Origin: a virus
DNA length: 50,973 nucleotides
Virus record (IMG/VR): IMGVR_UViG_3300042566_000667
Coordinates: 1-50,973 of that record
Direction: 5' to 3' (one strand)
The notes under the pieces: generated by a model
The model's input: the letters and a program-made list of their open reading frames with translations, nothing else
What the model was told of the DNA's origin: nothing
Database searches by the model: none
Program-made: the position numbers and the translations under genes
Part shown: piece by piece, positions 43,082-50,973 of the stretch
Layout of the letters: every line of letters starts with the position of its first letter
How positions within the stretch are numbered: position 1 is the stretch's first letter

Positions 43082-45187
43082 TTACCTCCTCATCCCAATC
43101 ATTACATTTGCAATCTGTGAAACAATGATTACTGGGATAATGACTTCCTGGGCTTTTTCTCTCTGATCATCTGTCATGTCCATACCCAACTCAGAGAAAT
43201 TGGATAGGAGTTCTGCTACATCCACTTCAAATACTGCTCCAAGTGGGTCTTCAAGAAATGCTTCTGTTTGTACTTCTGTTACTGCATCTGCTAATGTAAA
43301 TGGCATTGGTGTTTCTCCTGCATCCCCTGCTCTATCTGAAAACTCAACAAACGCTTCAGCAAGTGCTGGGTTAGACTTCATCTGCTCAGCAATCTGTGCA
43401 ACTTCTGAAGGCTTAATACCAAGATCGCTGGCAACCTCTGCCTTTGCTTCTTGTGTCAATGCTCTAAGTGTCTGACTAACTGCTGTTACTTGTTCAGGGG
43501 AAAGAGTAACTAACTTATTATCACTGCTTGTAAGGTTAGCAATAACATTAGATAAATCTTCTTCTGTTCCAGTTCCTTTTTCAGGAACTAATGCTGCTAA
43601 TACCTCGTCAGTAATTTCTACATCTGGCTCAGTCCAAGGATTCTCTTCTGGCTTTGGATCTGGTCCAGGTTCTGGAGATGGTTCAGGGGCAGGCTCTTCA
43701 GTTGGTTCTGGGGTAGGTTCAGGAGTTGGTGGTTCCTCTGGGGTAGGTTCAGGTGTAGGCTGGTCTGTAGGGTCCACAGTAGGCTCTGGAGAAGGCTCTG
43801 GGGTAGGAGGCTCTTCTGCTGTAGGTTCAGGGCTTGGTTCTGGTGTAGGAGGCTCTTCTGGTGTTGGTTCTGGAGAAGGCTTTGGGGTAGGTTCTGGATC
43901 TGAACTAGCCTCTGGTGTTGGTTCTGGGGTAGGCTGATTGGCTGCAGCGTTGGCTGCTGCCTGTGCAATAGCAGATTGAATTTCTCTTTGTGATTGTTCA
44001 TCATAGTAACGCCATGCGTTATCAATGGCACTATTAACATTACTGATTGCTTGATTGTATGCGCTGATAGCATTATTTTTATTTTGCAATGCCGTTGCAA
44101 CATTTAAAACTGAGTTGTTATATTCATTTGTTTTATTAGTTAAATCTTGATTGTAACCATTTAATGTTGAGACTGCTTGATTATAAACATTTAGTTTGTC
44201 ATTATATACATCCTGTGCTGAATTTTTTGCAGCAAGTGCGTTGTTGTAGGCGTTTGTTTGTTCTTGGGTTGCTCCAGATCCATGAGAAAATGTATTAAGA
44301 TTGCAACTAAAGTCTTGTCCCCATACTCTTGGGTTGCCAGCATAGTCACAACCTGCACCAGTCCATCCTCCAGGGATAGCCCAGCCAAGATGATAGGAAC
44401 CTGGTCCTCCACCGTTATACCACCATATTTCTACATCTAAAGTTTTGTCTTCACTAACATCATATACGGGAGAGTAGTCACTCCAAGTTGTCCCCTGCTC
44501 TACCCAGTTGTTAACGGCAAGTTGGCCATCTACATACATTCTAAAACCATCATCCGTATATCCTGCAAAGTAGGTTTGTGTAAACCATGAAGGGACTGTT
44601 ATCTGTCCAGTAAATTTAACTATAAAGTTTTCGTATCTATTACCGCAAACTGGACGAGTCATATAGTTTCCATTTATTGTTCCACTACATAAGAATTGAT
44701 CTGTGGCTGCAAGCCCATTAACTCTAATTAGACTATAAACATCGTATGCCAAACCAGCAGAACCAGCACTGTCTAATGCTTGCTGAGCGTTTGAAAGATT
44801 AATGTTGGCTACTCCAAGTGCATCGTAGGCATCATTTTTATTGTCTAAAGCAGTGGCTACTGTTACTGTTTGTCCGTCTACTGCTGATTGGGCTAAGTCT
44901 TTTTCTTCAAGTGCCGTGGTTTCTGCGTCAAGAGAGTCACCATATAGGTCAGAGGTTTGGGTCTGGGTTTCTTTTGCAGATACGGCAAGGTCATACTTAT
45001 CTTCTGCTTCTTCAATTAAGGATATGAATTCATCTTTATAGCCAAGGTCGTCAATGCTGTCGTTAAGATCTTGTATTTCTTGGGCTGCAATTGTGAGGGG
45101 ATCATCAGAGTGTGCACCTTCTGGGGATATAATAAGCCAACCAAATGCTAAAAGTGTGGATGCCAGTATGCGTGTTAGTCTTTTAAT
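43082..45187 (-). CDS. Large exported PA14-domain surface protein, apparent ATT start
   Basis: 701 residues. The frame opens right after a TAA at 45190 and has no ATG, GTG or TTG before a TTG at codon 146, yet its first 25 residues (KRLTRILASTLLAFGWLII...GAHS) are a good signal peptide, and AAGGGGG lies eight bases before the ATT at 45187. I therefore place the start at this ATT. Then come coiled-coil helices (30-145), a PA14-like sugar-binding domain (FAGYTDDGFRMYVDGQLAV, about 190-290), more coiled coil, a PTPEPSPEPT repeat (about 420-520), a helical domain, and a C-terminal membrane span (VIIPVIIVSQIANVMIG). Surface or virion role inferred. Confidence 0.7.
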   Translation of the reverse strand: MKRLTRILASTLLAFGWLIISPEGAHSDDPLTIAAQEIQDLNDSIDDLGYKDEFISLIEEAEDKYDLAVSAKETQTQTSDLYGDSLDAETTALEEKDLAQSAVDGQTVTVATALDNKNDAYDALGVANINLSNAQQALDSAGSAGLAYDVYSLIRVNGLAATDQFLCSGTINGNYMTRPVCGNRYENFIVKFTGQITVPSWFTQTYFAGYTDDGFRMYVDGQLAVNNWVEQGTTWSDYSPVYDVSEDKTLDVEIWWYNGGGPGSYHLGWAIPGGWTGAGCDYAGNPRVWGQDFSCNLNTFSHGSGATQEQTNAYNNALAAKNSAQDVYNDKLNVYNQAVSTLNGYNQDLTNKTNEYNNSVLNVATALQNKNNAISAYNQAISNVNSAIDNAWRYYDEQSQREIQSAIAQAAANAAANQPTPEPTPEASSDPEPTPKPSPEPTPEEPPTPEPSPEPTAEEPPTPEPSPEPTVDPTDQPTPEPTPEEPPTPEPTPEPTEEPAPEPSPEPGPDPKPEENPWTEPDVEITDEVLAALVPEKGTGTEEDLSNVIANLTSSDNKLVTLSPEQVTAVSQTLRALTQEAKAEVASDLGIKPSEVAQIAEQMKSNPALAEAFVEFSDRAGDAGETPMPFTLADAVTEVQTEAFLEDPLGAVFEVDVAELLSNFSELGMDMTDDQREKAQEVIIPVIIVSQIANVMIGMRR

Positions 45188-45224
45188 TTACCTTTCCCCC
45201 TTGCAGACTGATGTCTGATAGGAT

Positions 45225-45230
45225 GATTAT
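45225..45230 (-). promoter_or_regulatory. -10 element of the PA14 surface gene
   Basis: TATAAT on the minus strand, about 38 bases before the presumed ATT start. The leader contains a CAGAC-ATCA-GTCTG hairpin just upstream of AAGGGGG. Confidence 0.55.
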
Positions 45231-45246
45231 ACCATTTTATTGCACA

Positions 45247-45284
45247 AAAAAGGGGCTACCATAATTGGCAACCCCTTTCGTGTT
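45247..45284 (-). terminator. Rho-independent terminator of the 45292-46431 gene
   Basis: Minus strand: AGGGGTTGCC pairs with GGTAGCCCCT around AATTAT, followed by six T. Confidence 0.9.
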
Positions 45285-45291
45285 GGACTAA

Positions 45292-46431
45292 TTACTTAAG
45301 CAAAGCAACCTTTGCCTTTGGATTCTTCTTGTTCCATTGAAGAGCCAACTTGTTGAATGCAGCCTTTACAGACTTAAGTGCTGCAGCATTATCTGCAGTC
45401 AACTTCGCAATTGTTGCATCCTTAGCAAGGACAACTGCATCTGAAGCAGTCTTTGCATCAGCCAGAGCCTTTGCAGAAGCAGCCTTCTCAGCAGCAAGAG
45501 CAGCAGCAGATGCTGCCTTCTCTGTTGCTAGTGCAGCAGCAGCATCAGCGTTAGCCTTTACAACTGCAGCATCTGAAATAGCCTTTGCAGCAAGTGCTGC
45601 ATCCTTAGCAGCCTTCTCAGCAGCAAGTTCTGATACTAGATCACGAACTGCAATCTCTGCGAATGGTGCAAGTGTTGGAGCAGTCAAACCAACTACTGCT
45701 GCTGCAACTGCATCTGATGATGTTGTTGGTGCAAAAGTAATTAGTGAGCGTGTTCCTGTTGTTGGAAGAGTAGCCTTAAAGGTTGCTGTTCCAAAGTCTG
45801 TTAGAGTAGCACCAGTTGTTACTGTTGCTGTATCCATAACTGCTGTTGAAGCAAATACGGTTGCTGTAATTGACTTGCCAGATACCTTGTTTCCAAATGC
45901 ATCTGTTGCAGTTACAACGATATCCTGCTTAGTTCCTGCTGCACCTGCTGAAGGTGCTGAAACTGTTAGGTTGTTGATCTTACCAGCAGTACCCTGTACA
46001 TAGTATGTAAGAGTTGTTCCACCATTGTTAATTACAACGGTTCCAATTGCTGTTGTCTTTGTGTAGACAAAAAATGTTGCAGTTGTTCCAGTGCCTGTTG
46101 CGATTGTCAAAGATGATGATCCTGACGATGCTCCGACTGGTGCTGCTGATGTGTGTAGTGCTGATACGATTGTTGCGTTAGTTGCTACTGCAGAAACTGA
46201 TGTTCCTGCTGCTACTGTTGCCACAAAGCGTAGTGCATCTGCTGCATCGATTGTGTTATCTGCTGGGACTGGTAATGTGGCAGGGGTAGCAATTACACCA
46301 TTAGTTGTGTTTGCTGTTCCGTCTAGCGTTACCGCTACTGTCATTACTGTAGCATTTGCAGGTGCTACTGCGACCATGCCCAAAGTCATGGCTGCAACCA
46401 CGGCTAGTGCGATTTTCTTGAATGAATTCAT
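45292..46431 (-). CDS. Secreted Ala/Thr-rich host-like surface protein
   Basis: 379 residues. A clear signal peptide (MNSFKKIALAVVAAMTLGMV ending APANA) is followed by beta-rich Thr/Val/Gly domains; residues about 160-235 (VTATDAFGNKVSGKSITATV) look like a bacterial Ig-like/invasin repeat; residues 265-350 are an Ala-rich coiled coil with repeated EKAASAAALA units; the end is NKKNPKAKVALLK. No catalytic residues. The composition and export signal resemble cell-surface or S-layer proteins of actinobacteria. It is a single-gene unit with its own terminator, between terminase and the PA14 gene. Confidence 0.75.
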   Translation of the reverse strand: MNSFKKIALAVVAAMTLGMVAVAPANATVMTVAVTLDGTANTTNGVIATPATLPVPADNTIDAADALRFVATVAAGTSVSAVATNATIVSALHTSAAPVGASSGSSSLTIATGTGTTATFFVYTKTTAIGTVVINNGGTTLTYYVQGTAGKINNLTVSAPSAGAAGTKQDIVVTATDAFGNKVSGKSITATVFASTAVMDTATVTTGATLTDFGTATFKATLPTTGTRSLITFAPTTSSDAVAAAVVGLTAPTLAPFAEIAVRDLVSELAAEKAAKDAALAAKAISDAAVVKANADAAAALATEKAASAAALAAEKAASAKALADAKTASDAVVLAKDATIAKLTADNAAALKSVKAAFNKLALQWNKKNPKAKVALLK

Positions 46432-46448
46432 TCGGTATTTCTCCTTAT

Positions 46449-48221
46449 TTATAGTAGATTTAATCTATCCAAATAGTCTTTTACGTCATCTGGCATAGGT
46501 TTATATTGTATCACGTTCTCAGGTAGTTCGTCAACTCGCTTAGATCTGTCTCTAAAAGTATGAACCTCTACTTCACTGTCTGTATTTTTAGGGGTATGAG
46601 ATATAGCCCCAAAAATAGCACCACACACAGCATCGGCCAAGTCCTTTGACTTTTTGCGTGGGTGGTCAACTCTATCATTTTTCATAATCTTTAACTGTGT
46701 TAGTTCATCAAATAATAAATCAATTGCTGGCATGGCAAGTCTTTCCTCATACACAAGCATAGCCATATCCTCATAGTGTTTCTTGGCAACAGAAACAGTA
46801 TCAGTTCTCATTCCAACCTGCTTCAATTCATTTTGTATATCAAATGATTGCCAACGGTCAAAAGAAACCATGCCAATATCAAACCCAAGTCTTCTTAGGT
46901 TTTGAATCCACTGCTTAACCTCTGAAAGATTAACTGGTCCTTCTACCTTTGGTTCCCACCATGCTACGGCATCTACTACCACAATTGGTGCTACCTGTTC
47001 GTAGTTGTTGATGACTTGTATGTTTACCCATTTTTCTACGTGAGCAATTGCAACGGCACACTTGTCATGCTTTTGTGCAAGGTCTGCGTGTACATAATAC
47101 TTCTTAGTTGGATCTGGCTTGAACGCTTCATCAAACCTTTTAAATGTATCTACTGGGTTTCTTAATGTCATACAGGCTCTTACTTTGTCTGCCTGCTTAA
47201 AGAATGCATCTGATGCAAATGTTGGTACACATGCAAAGCGCATCATGGCATCCCCAAGGTCTGTTAAAAATGCAATCATAAAGTCATCAATCTTGCGAGT
47301 AGGATTTACTTCCCATGTAGGTCTCTTTAATGCAAATACTCCTGGATACTTGTATGATGTGATTTGATCTTCGTCCCACGAAATTTCAAAAGAATTGTCT
47401 GCGCTATCTTCTGGAAGCAATGGATTGATAGTAAACTTATGTGTTCGTTCTATAATTTCTTTTTCAGCAATAACATCTTCGTATCTTTCTGAAATAAAGT
47501 CTCCTGGATATCTTGGGAATGAAAGCAAAACAACTTTACCAAGGTCAGGGAAGCGAGAGTCTACTGATCCACGAAAAGCCTTATAGATATTATCAGCAGT
47601 CTTACCTTGTTCGTTACCTGTTCCAACCTCAGAAGCAAAACCAGAAATCTCATCAAGCACTGCAAGTAAAAGGTTCAAGCCCTCATGTGACTCACGCTCT
47701 GAGTGACCAGAGTAAACAGTAATTGATTTATCAAACTCCACTGAATCTGCTTTAGCATAATACTTTCCTACAAACCATGGTGATCTTTCAATCTTTGATT
47801 TAAAACCTTTAAAGAAAACATTCTTTGCTTGTTGAGCGTTGATAGCAACATTGATTAGGTCGATAGCATCTCCAGATGGCTTACCAAAATACTTTGCTGG
47901 GTCTTTAAGACATAGAAGTTTGTATACGATGTATGAGCATGCTACGGTTGATGTAAAGTCTTTTCCAGATCCCTTGCCAAGTTGCAGAATGATTTCGTTC
48001 TTTGTGTACTTGTCATAGTACTTTGATCCTTTTTCTTCACCCATTATATTAATCAAATCTTCTTTACGATAGATCTGGCTCATTGCCTCAACAATGTCGT
48101 ACTGGATATCAGACAATGGTGGTTGCCCAAGGTATGCTTCACCTTCAACAAATGTTCTTGCGTCTACTGGTATCTCATTAAAATGATCGTCCTGTAGTGC
48201 TTCAAGAAACTCATTGAACAT
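46449..48221 (-). CDS. terL: Terminase large subunit
   Basis: 590 residues. The ATPase domain has Walker A LGKGSGKDF (81-89) and Walker B LLLAVLDEISGF (about 180-191); the nuclease domain has YVHADLAQKHDKC (first Asp, about 385), VSFDRWQSF and the late DLADAVCGA with the final Asp (about 545). It packages DNA into proheads. The ATG at 48221 is used; the frame can be extended three codons to a TTG. Overlaps the small subunit gene by 11 bases. No portal gene follows it, which is unusual. Confidence 0.95.
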   Translation of the reverse strand: MFNEFLEALQDDHFNEIPVDARTFVEGEAYLGQPPLSDIQYDIVEAMSQIYRKEDLINIMGEEKGSKYYDKYTKNEIILQLGKGSGKDFTSTVACSYIVYKLLCLKDPAKYFGKPSGDAIDLINVAINAQQAKNVFFKGFKSKIERSPWFVGKYYAKADSVEFDKSITVYSGHSERESHEGLNLLLAVLDEISGFASEVGTGNEQGKTADNIYKAFRGSVDSRFPDLGKVVLLSFPRYPGDFISERYEDVIAEKEIIERTHKFTINPLLPEDSADNSFEISWDEDQITSYKYPGVFALKRPTWEVNPTRKIDDFMIAFLTDLGDAMMRFACVPTFASDAFFKQADKVRACMTLRNPVDTFKRFDEAFKPDPTKKYYVHADLAQKHDKCAVAIAHVEKWVNIQVINNYEQVAPIVVVDAVAWWEPKVEGPVNLSEVKQWIQNLRRLGFDIGMVSFDRWQSFDIQNELKQVGMRTDTVSVAKKHYEDMAMLVYEERLAMPAIDLLFDELTQLKIMKNDRVDHPRKKSKDLADAVCGAIFGAISHTPKNTDSEVEVHTFRDRSKRVDELPENVIQYKPMPDDVKDYLDRLNLL

Positions 48222-48747
48222 CGTGGACAACTGTAATCACCTCATTGTCTTTTGCAAATGCAGAAAGTCTACGCATAATTTCATCACGAACCTGTGGATA
48301 CTCTGAGGCAATATCTTTTAAAATAAGAACAAGAATCTCTTGACGCTTTTCAATTTCCATCATCTCTTCAGCAAGTTCTTTATTCTCAAGAAGTCCAGCC
48401 TTTTGTAGCATATCAATACGCTTAGACTCAATGTCCATTACAAGTTTAATTGCTGCAGTCTTTGCACTAAGATTATTTGTCATAGATGCTTCATCAATAA
48501 CTTCATATGTACGAGAAACCAACTTGCTGTAGTGTGTGTCTGCTGCTGCTAATGCCTCTTTAGCACGAGCACGAATAGCATCATTAGCAGATGCCATAAC
48601 CTTCCACTCATTAATAAGAGTTACAACCTTTTGTCTTGGTATAGCAAGTTGCTTTGAAATTACTGTTGGGTCATTACCCTTTAGGTATTCTTCTACTACC
48701 TGATTTACTTGATCAAGGTGCTTAACTAAATCATCTTCAGTTGACAT
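48211..48747 (-). CDS. terS: Terminase small subunit-like protein
   Basis: 178 residues. An N-terminal helix-turn-helix-like segment (DPTVISKQLAIPRQKVVTLI, about 26-45), a central helical oligomerisation region (KTAAIKLVMDIESKRIDML), and a charged C-terminus match phage small terminases. Placement directly before terL supports it. Confidence 0.8.
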   Translation of the reverse strand: MSTEDDLVKHLDQVNQVVEEYLKGNDPTVISKQLAIPRQKVVTLINEWKVMASANDAIRARAKEALAAADTHYSKLVSRTYEVIDEASMTNNLSAKTAAIKLVMDIESKRIDMLQKAGLLENKELAEEMMEIEKRQEILVLILKDIASEYPQVRDEIMRRLSAFAKDNEVITVVHDVQ

Positions 48748-48979
48748 ACTTACCTTCTAATCTATTGATCTCATCTTTAATATAAAAGATTGCTTTCTCA
48801 AGATCCTGAATAGTTTTTGATTCATCCTTGATCCCTGCTCTCCAAAGATACTTAAAGGCATTACCAATGTTAAAGTTGCGATGACGTGTAATCTGAATAC
48901 ATTCTACTCCAGAAGGATCTGTTGTGTAGTGTGTTGGGTGGTTAACTTGGTCAACCGTTATGTTCAGGTTTTCACTCAT
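48737..48979 (-). CDS. DUF3310 protein
   Basis: 80 residues. VNHPTHYTTDPSGVECIQIT (13-32) and NIGNAFKYLWRAGIKDES, then QDLEKAIFYIKDEI, are the family's signature blocks; members are annotated as nucleotide-kinase-like phage proteins without firm proof. The start at 48979 follows GGAGGAAG; a frame to 49045 is longer but unnecessary. Confidence 0.85.
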   Translation of the reverse strand: MSENLNITVDQVNHPTHYTTDPSGVECIQITRHRNFNIGNAFKYLWRAGIKDESKTIQDLEKAIFYIKDEINRLEGKYVN

Positions 48980-49094
48980 CATCTTCCTCCCAATCAAACG
49001 CTTCTGGCATATTACGCAGTGTTGCAGTGGCATAGGAGATACCAACTGCTGCTACTAATGATAATATAAAAAGCATATACTTAATCTTTTTCAT
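48972..49094 (-). CDS. 40-residue membrane-anchored peptide
   Basis: Begins MKKIKYMLFILSLVAAVGI, one membrane span, then an acidic tail ending DWEEDDE. It overlaps the DUF3310 start and carries its ribosome site. Coupled to the HTH gene by ATGA. Confidence 0.55.
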   Translation of the reverse strand: MKKIKYMLFILSLVAAVGISYATATLRNMPEAFDWEEDDE

Positions 49095-49213
49095 CGCTTT
49101 GATTTCCTTAATTTAAATTTTGCAAGGTAGACATAGATGGTCTCAACACTAGCACCACACTCCTTAGCAATTTCTTCTGGAGTCCTTTTATCCACAAGAT
49201 ATCTCTTACGCAT
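49091..49213 (-). CDS. Minimal helix-turn-helix protein
   Basis: 40 residues. RTPEEIAKECGASVETIYVY (10-29) is a textbook HTH of the resolvase/sigma-4-like type, followed by LAKFKLRKSKR. A promoter TTGACA-17-TAAACT (49261-49233) sets the transcript start about 12 bases before this ATG, so an upstream GTG is excluded. It may be a DNA-binding regulator or a dimerisation-free HTH. Confidence 0.65.
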   Translation of the reverse strand: MRKRYLVDKRTPEEIAKECGASVETIYVYLAKFKLRKSKR

Positions 49214-49232
49214 ATAGACTTCGCTTGTATAT

Positions 49233-49261
49233 AGTTTAGCACCCACGGTATTAATTGTCAA
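49233..49261 (-). promoter_or_regulatory. Sigma-70 promoter TTGACA-17-TGC-TAAACT
   Basis: TTGACA (49261-49256) and TAAACT (49238-49233) with extended TGC. It overlaps the stop region of the upstream gene and would drive HTH, DUF3310 and terminase genes. Confidence 0.75.
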
Positions 49262-49895
49262 CCCCTTTCTCTTCTATATCATAATTAAATCTATTAGAGT
49301 TTTCCATAATCCATTTATCCTGATTTTCAACATCATATTTTCTTTCATTAATTATTCTATCAATCAGGTATTCTTTTTCAAGTGTAAATGATGGCTCATA
49401 AATACGAACTCTGTTGTTAGGCTGAATGGCAAAATTTCCATCATCTCTTTGTATGACATGTCCACATTTATGGTCTGCAGGGCTTTCGGAGTAGCCGTCA
49501 TCTAAAACATTTGTATCTGGATTGTGCCAGTCTAATGTGAATAGATAGGTTCCTTTATGCATTGTTTTTGTTCTATCAATGTAAGACATTCTAAGGTTGG
49601 TTAAATTTTCAAACCGAGTTACTGCAATGTGATGGCTAAAAGAATTCCACAAAACTAAATTGTGAAGATCTACTTCAGGTACTCCTGGCTCAGTACAAAA
49701 TGCAGAGATTGGAAGTCTCCACCAAAGTCCACCATCTGGCATCATAATGTGGAACAATGGGCTTCTGGACTTCAAACTTGATACACCAAAAACAACACAC
49801 TCAAAGTATTTATCGTGGCTATCTTGGTGATTTCTTAAATAGTTTCCACGCACATAGCAATTTATTGGTGGTATGTTTGCATTTAACTCTGGCAC
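49251..49895 (-). CDS. Conserved phage hypothetical protein
   Basis: 214 residues. YFECVVFGVSSLKSRSPLFH, MPDGGLWWRLPISAF and YIDRTKTMHKGTYLFTLDW give a well-structured beta protein; I recall similar sequences in aquatic phages but no function. TAATG overlap with the resolvase gene. Confidence 0.65.
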   Translation of the reverse strand: MPELNANIPPINCYVRGNYLRNHQDSHDKYFECVVFGVSSLKSRSPLFHIMMPDGGLWWRLPISAFCTEPGVPEVDLHNLVLWNSFSHHIAVTRFENLTNLRMSYIDRTKTMHKGTYLFTLDWHNPDTNVLDDGYSESPADHKCGHVIQRDDGNFAIQPNNRVRIYEPSFTLEKEYLIDRIINERKYDVENQDKWIMENSNRFNYDIEEKGVDN

Positions 49896-50491
49896 TATTC
49901 AGCCCCCCCTACTGCTTTATTCCAATTCTTAATTGCCCAATGACCAATTCCGCAGGCATCTGCCACATCATTGTCTGTTATTGTTCTGTCATATTGCATG
50001 TTAATAAAACCAATTGTTCTTTGCTTTCTTAGTTCTCTTTCATAAGACTTAAGCCATGACTCTGACTTCCCTGGGTTTTGTGACTTAATAAATAGTTTTT
50101 CATCTTTGGATATCTTCTTGTTTCCAATAAAGTTCTGCCAAGTAATTGGCGCTACCTTGCCTATAACCTTCGTACCAGACTGCCCTGCTGCTCCAAGAAT
50201 AGCGCCTTGTACAAGAGCAAGATCAGCAGCAGTCTTAGGGCTATTCATAAACACTGTGTGCTCAATAACGATAGCCTCAAACCCTTCGTAGATATCCAGG
50301 AAAGCCTTTACTTTTTGCCCAGCATCCATAACCTTTTCATATGTGTCTTTGCCTTTAAAGTTAATCTTGCCTACAGACTTTAATGTTTTTTCCTGTGTAT
50401 CAAAAATAGCAAAGGCAAGACTATTGGTGCTGGCATCAATAGCACAAATAGTTTTTGGAAGTTTAGTTCCTATTGCCTCTGCTAATTTCAT
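49895..50491 (-). CDS. RuvC-like Holliday junction resolvase
   Basis: 198 residues. AIDASTNSLAFAIFD with Asp19, VIEHTVFMNSPKTA with Glu about 77, and NDVADACGIGHWA with the terminal Asp pair (about 174-178) match the RuvC/RNase-H-like fold. It resolves branched DNA before packaging. Overlaps the next gene by TAATG and the previous by ATGA. Confidence 0.85.
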   Translation of the reverse strand: MKLAEAIGTKLPKTICAIDASTNSLAFAIFDTQEKTLKSVGKINFKGKDTYEKVMDAGQKVKAFLDIYEGFEAIVIEHTVFMNSPKTAADLALVQGAILGAAGQSGTKVIGKVAPITWQNFIGNKKISKDEKLFIKSQNPGKSESWLKSYERELRKQRTIGFINMQYDRTITDNDVADACGIGHWAIKNWNKAVGGAE

Positions 50492-50763
50492 TTTAAATTA
50501 TCCTTAATTTCTTTTAGTGCTTTTGCTACATCGGAAGGATTTACATTACATTTTACACAAAGAGTTTCGTCATTATATATTGACAAAGGTTCTTTACATG
50601 ATTTGCAATTTCTATCCTTACCTTTTCGTTTTTGTCTTCTAGAAATTATATACCTTGCAGCAATTTTTTCTTTTGTTGACATGTCTCTACACTCTGGTGA
50701 ACAATATATCTGATAAGTTATATCTGTTTTAAATTGTTTATCACACCATTGACAATGTTTCAT
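50488..50763 (-). CDS. Zinc-finger DNA-associated protein
   Basis: 91 residues. CQWCDKQF, YCSPECRDM, CKSCKEPL and CVKC give two zinc sites; the middle is very basic (RRQKRKGKDR). Common in actinophages next to recombination genes. ATGA overlap with RuvC-like gene. Confidence 0.7.
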   Translation of the reverse strand: MKHCQWCDKQFKTDITYQIYCSPECRDMSTKEKIAARYIISRRQKRKGKDRNCKSCKEPLSIYNDETLCVKCNVNPSDVAKALKEIKDNLK

Positions 50764-50973
50764 CTATAGGCTCCAAGGACTTTAGTTTAAAGTCTCCCTT
50801 GCCAGCATCTGCACAAGCCTTTTTAATAGGACAAGATTTGCAAATTTTTGAATTTGAGCGATAGTTCTTTTCAGGAAGGGTTCTGTCGACCCAAGCCTTA
50901 CGAACTGATCTCATCCATTCAAACGTCTGGTCTACCCACCGACGATAATAATCATTTACTTCTACTGGAAGAA
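50741..50973 (-). CDS. Cas4/RecB-family exonuclease, C-terminal end only
   Basis: 77 visible codons, N-terminus outside the window. The segment WVDQTFEWMRSVRKAW followed by NSKICKSCPIKKACADAG resembles the C-terminal Cys cluster of Cas4-like PD-(D/E)XK exonucleases, which hold an Fe-S cluster. The active-site region is not visible. Its end overlaps the zinc-finger gene. Confidence 0.55.
   Translation of the reverse strand, partial: LPVEVNDYYRRWVDQTFEWMRSVRKAWVDRTLPEKNYRSNSKICKSCPIKKACADAGKGDFKLKSLEPIDETLSMV

Noticed and set aside
43618-44103. Gln/Leu/Pro-rich minus frame
   Set aside because: A shadow of the PTPEPSPEPT repeats of the PA14 protein in another register.
45350-46498. Long plus-strand frames opposite the Ala-rich secreted protein
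   Set aside because: Low-complexity antisense frames; the minus frame has a signal peptide, ribosome site and terminator.

Overview
The window reads as part of the genome of a tailed double-stranded DNA phage (Caudoviricetes) of an actinobacterium. It carries a terminase pair, tail-fibre and collagen-like tail proteins, a CHAP endolysin, holin candidates, a RuvC-like resolvase, six tRNA genes, and very dense small genes joined by ATGA, GTGA or TAATG overlaps. The actinobacterial host is inferred from a WhiB-like Fe-S regulator, a DUF7455-type zinc protein, a GP88-like protein and widespread leaderless transcription. The DNA is clearly AT-rich, so a low-GC aquatic actinobacterium (for example the Nanopelagicales/acI group) is a plausible host, but this is inference. 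No integrase, portal or major capsid gene is seen; the left-most gene and the right-most gene both run off the window, so the genome is larger than this piece.

Layout. 1-4982 (minus): tail-tip and fibre genes, several with their own leaderless promoter. 5015-6170 (plus) and 6162-7140 (minus): a DHH-like protein, small zinc proteins, a sulfotransferase-like protein and two tiny Cys-rich proteins. 7.2-18.7 kb (plus): an accessory block of about 40 small genes arranged as short operons, each preceded by a similar intergenic cassette (CRP/GlxR-like palindrome, a TTGTCA-N11-TAWACT element, a Shine-Dalgarno leader) and ending in a hairpin often followed by CCTAGG. 18.8-28.3 kb (mostly plus): leaderless genes, a glycosyltransferase, Fe(II)/2-oxoglutarate oxygenases, a pair of glutathione-peroxidase-like genes, a HAD phosphatase and five tRNAs' worth of translation support together with the Asp tRNA at 15.5 kb. 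28.4-50.9 kb (minus): another sulfotransferase, HNH endonuclease, Hsp20, two luciferase-like monooxygenases, WhiB, SNase, an APS-kinase/nucleotidyltransferase fusion, two Asp/Asn-hydroxylase-like paralogues, a third sulfotransferase, lysis genes, a secreted subtilisin, an HslV-like peptidase, two exported surface proteins, terminase, and recombination genes.

Working together. The terminase, RuvC-like resolvase, DUF3310 and Cas4-like exonuclease (partial) form the packaging and DNA-processing end. Endolysin, holin-like membrane proteins and perhaps the PA14 surface protein form the lysis neighbourhood. A recurring metabolic theme is sulfur and surface chemistry: an APS-kinase-like enzyme could make PAPS, three sulfotransferase-like proteins could use it, and two SsuD-like monooxygenases belong to a family that frees sulfite from sulfonates.

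Regulation is unusually legible. Two promoter classes stand out. Class A is TTGTCA-N11-TAWACT with a Shine-Dalgarno leader, seven copies between 7.3 and 14.4 kb, often with an upstream TGTGA-N6-TCACA palindrome. Class B is a normal sigma-70 promoter (TTGACA-17-TATAAT in the best cases) whose -10 hexamer sits exactly six bases before the ATG, so that the A of ATG is the expected first transcribed base; about 20 genes on both strands show this. Functions below are from reading motifs only; no database search was possible.
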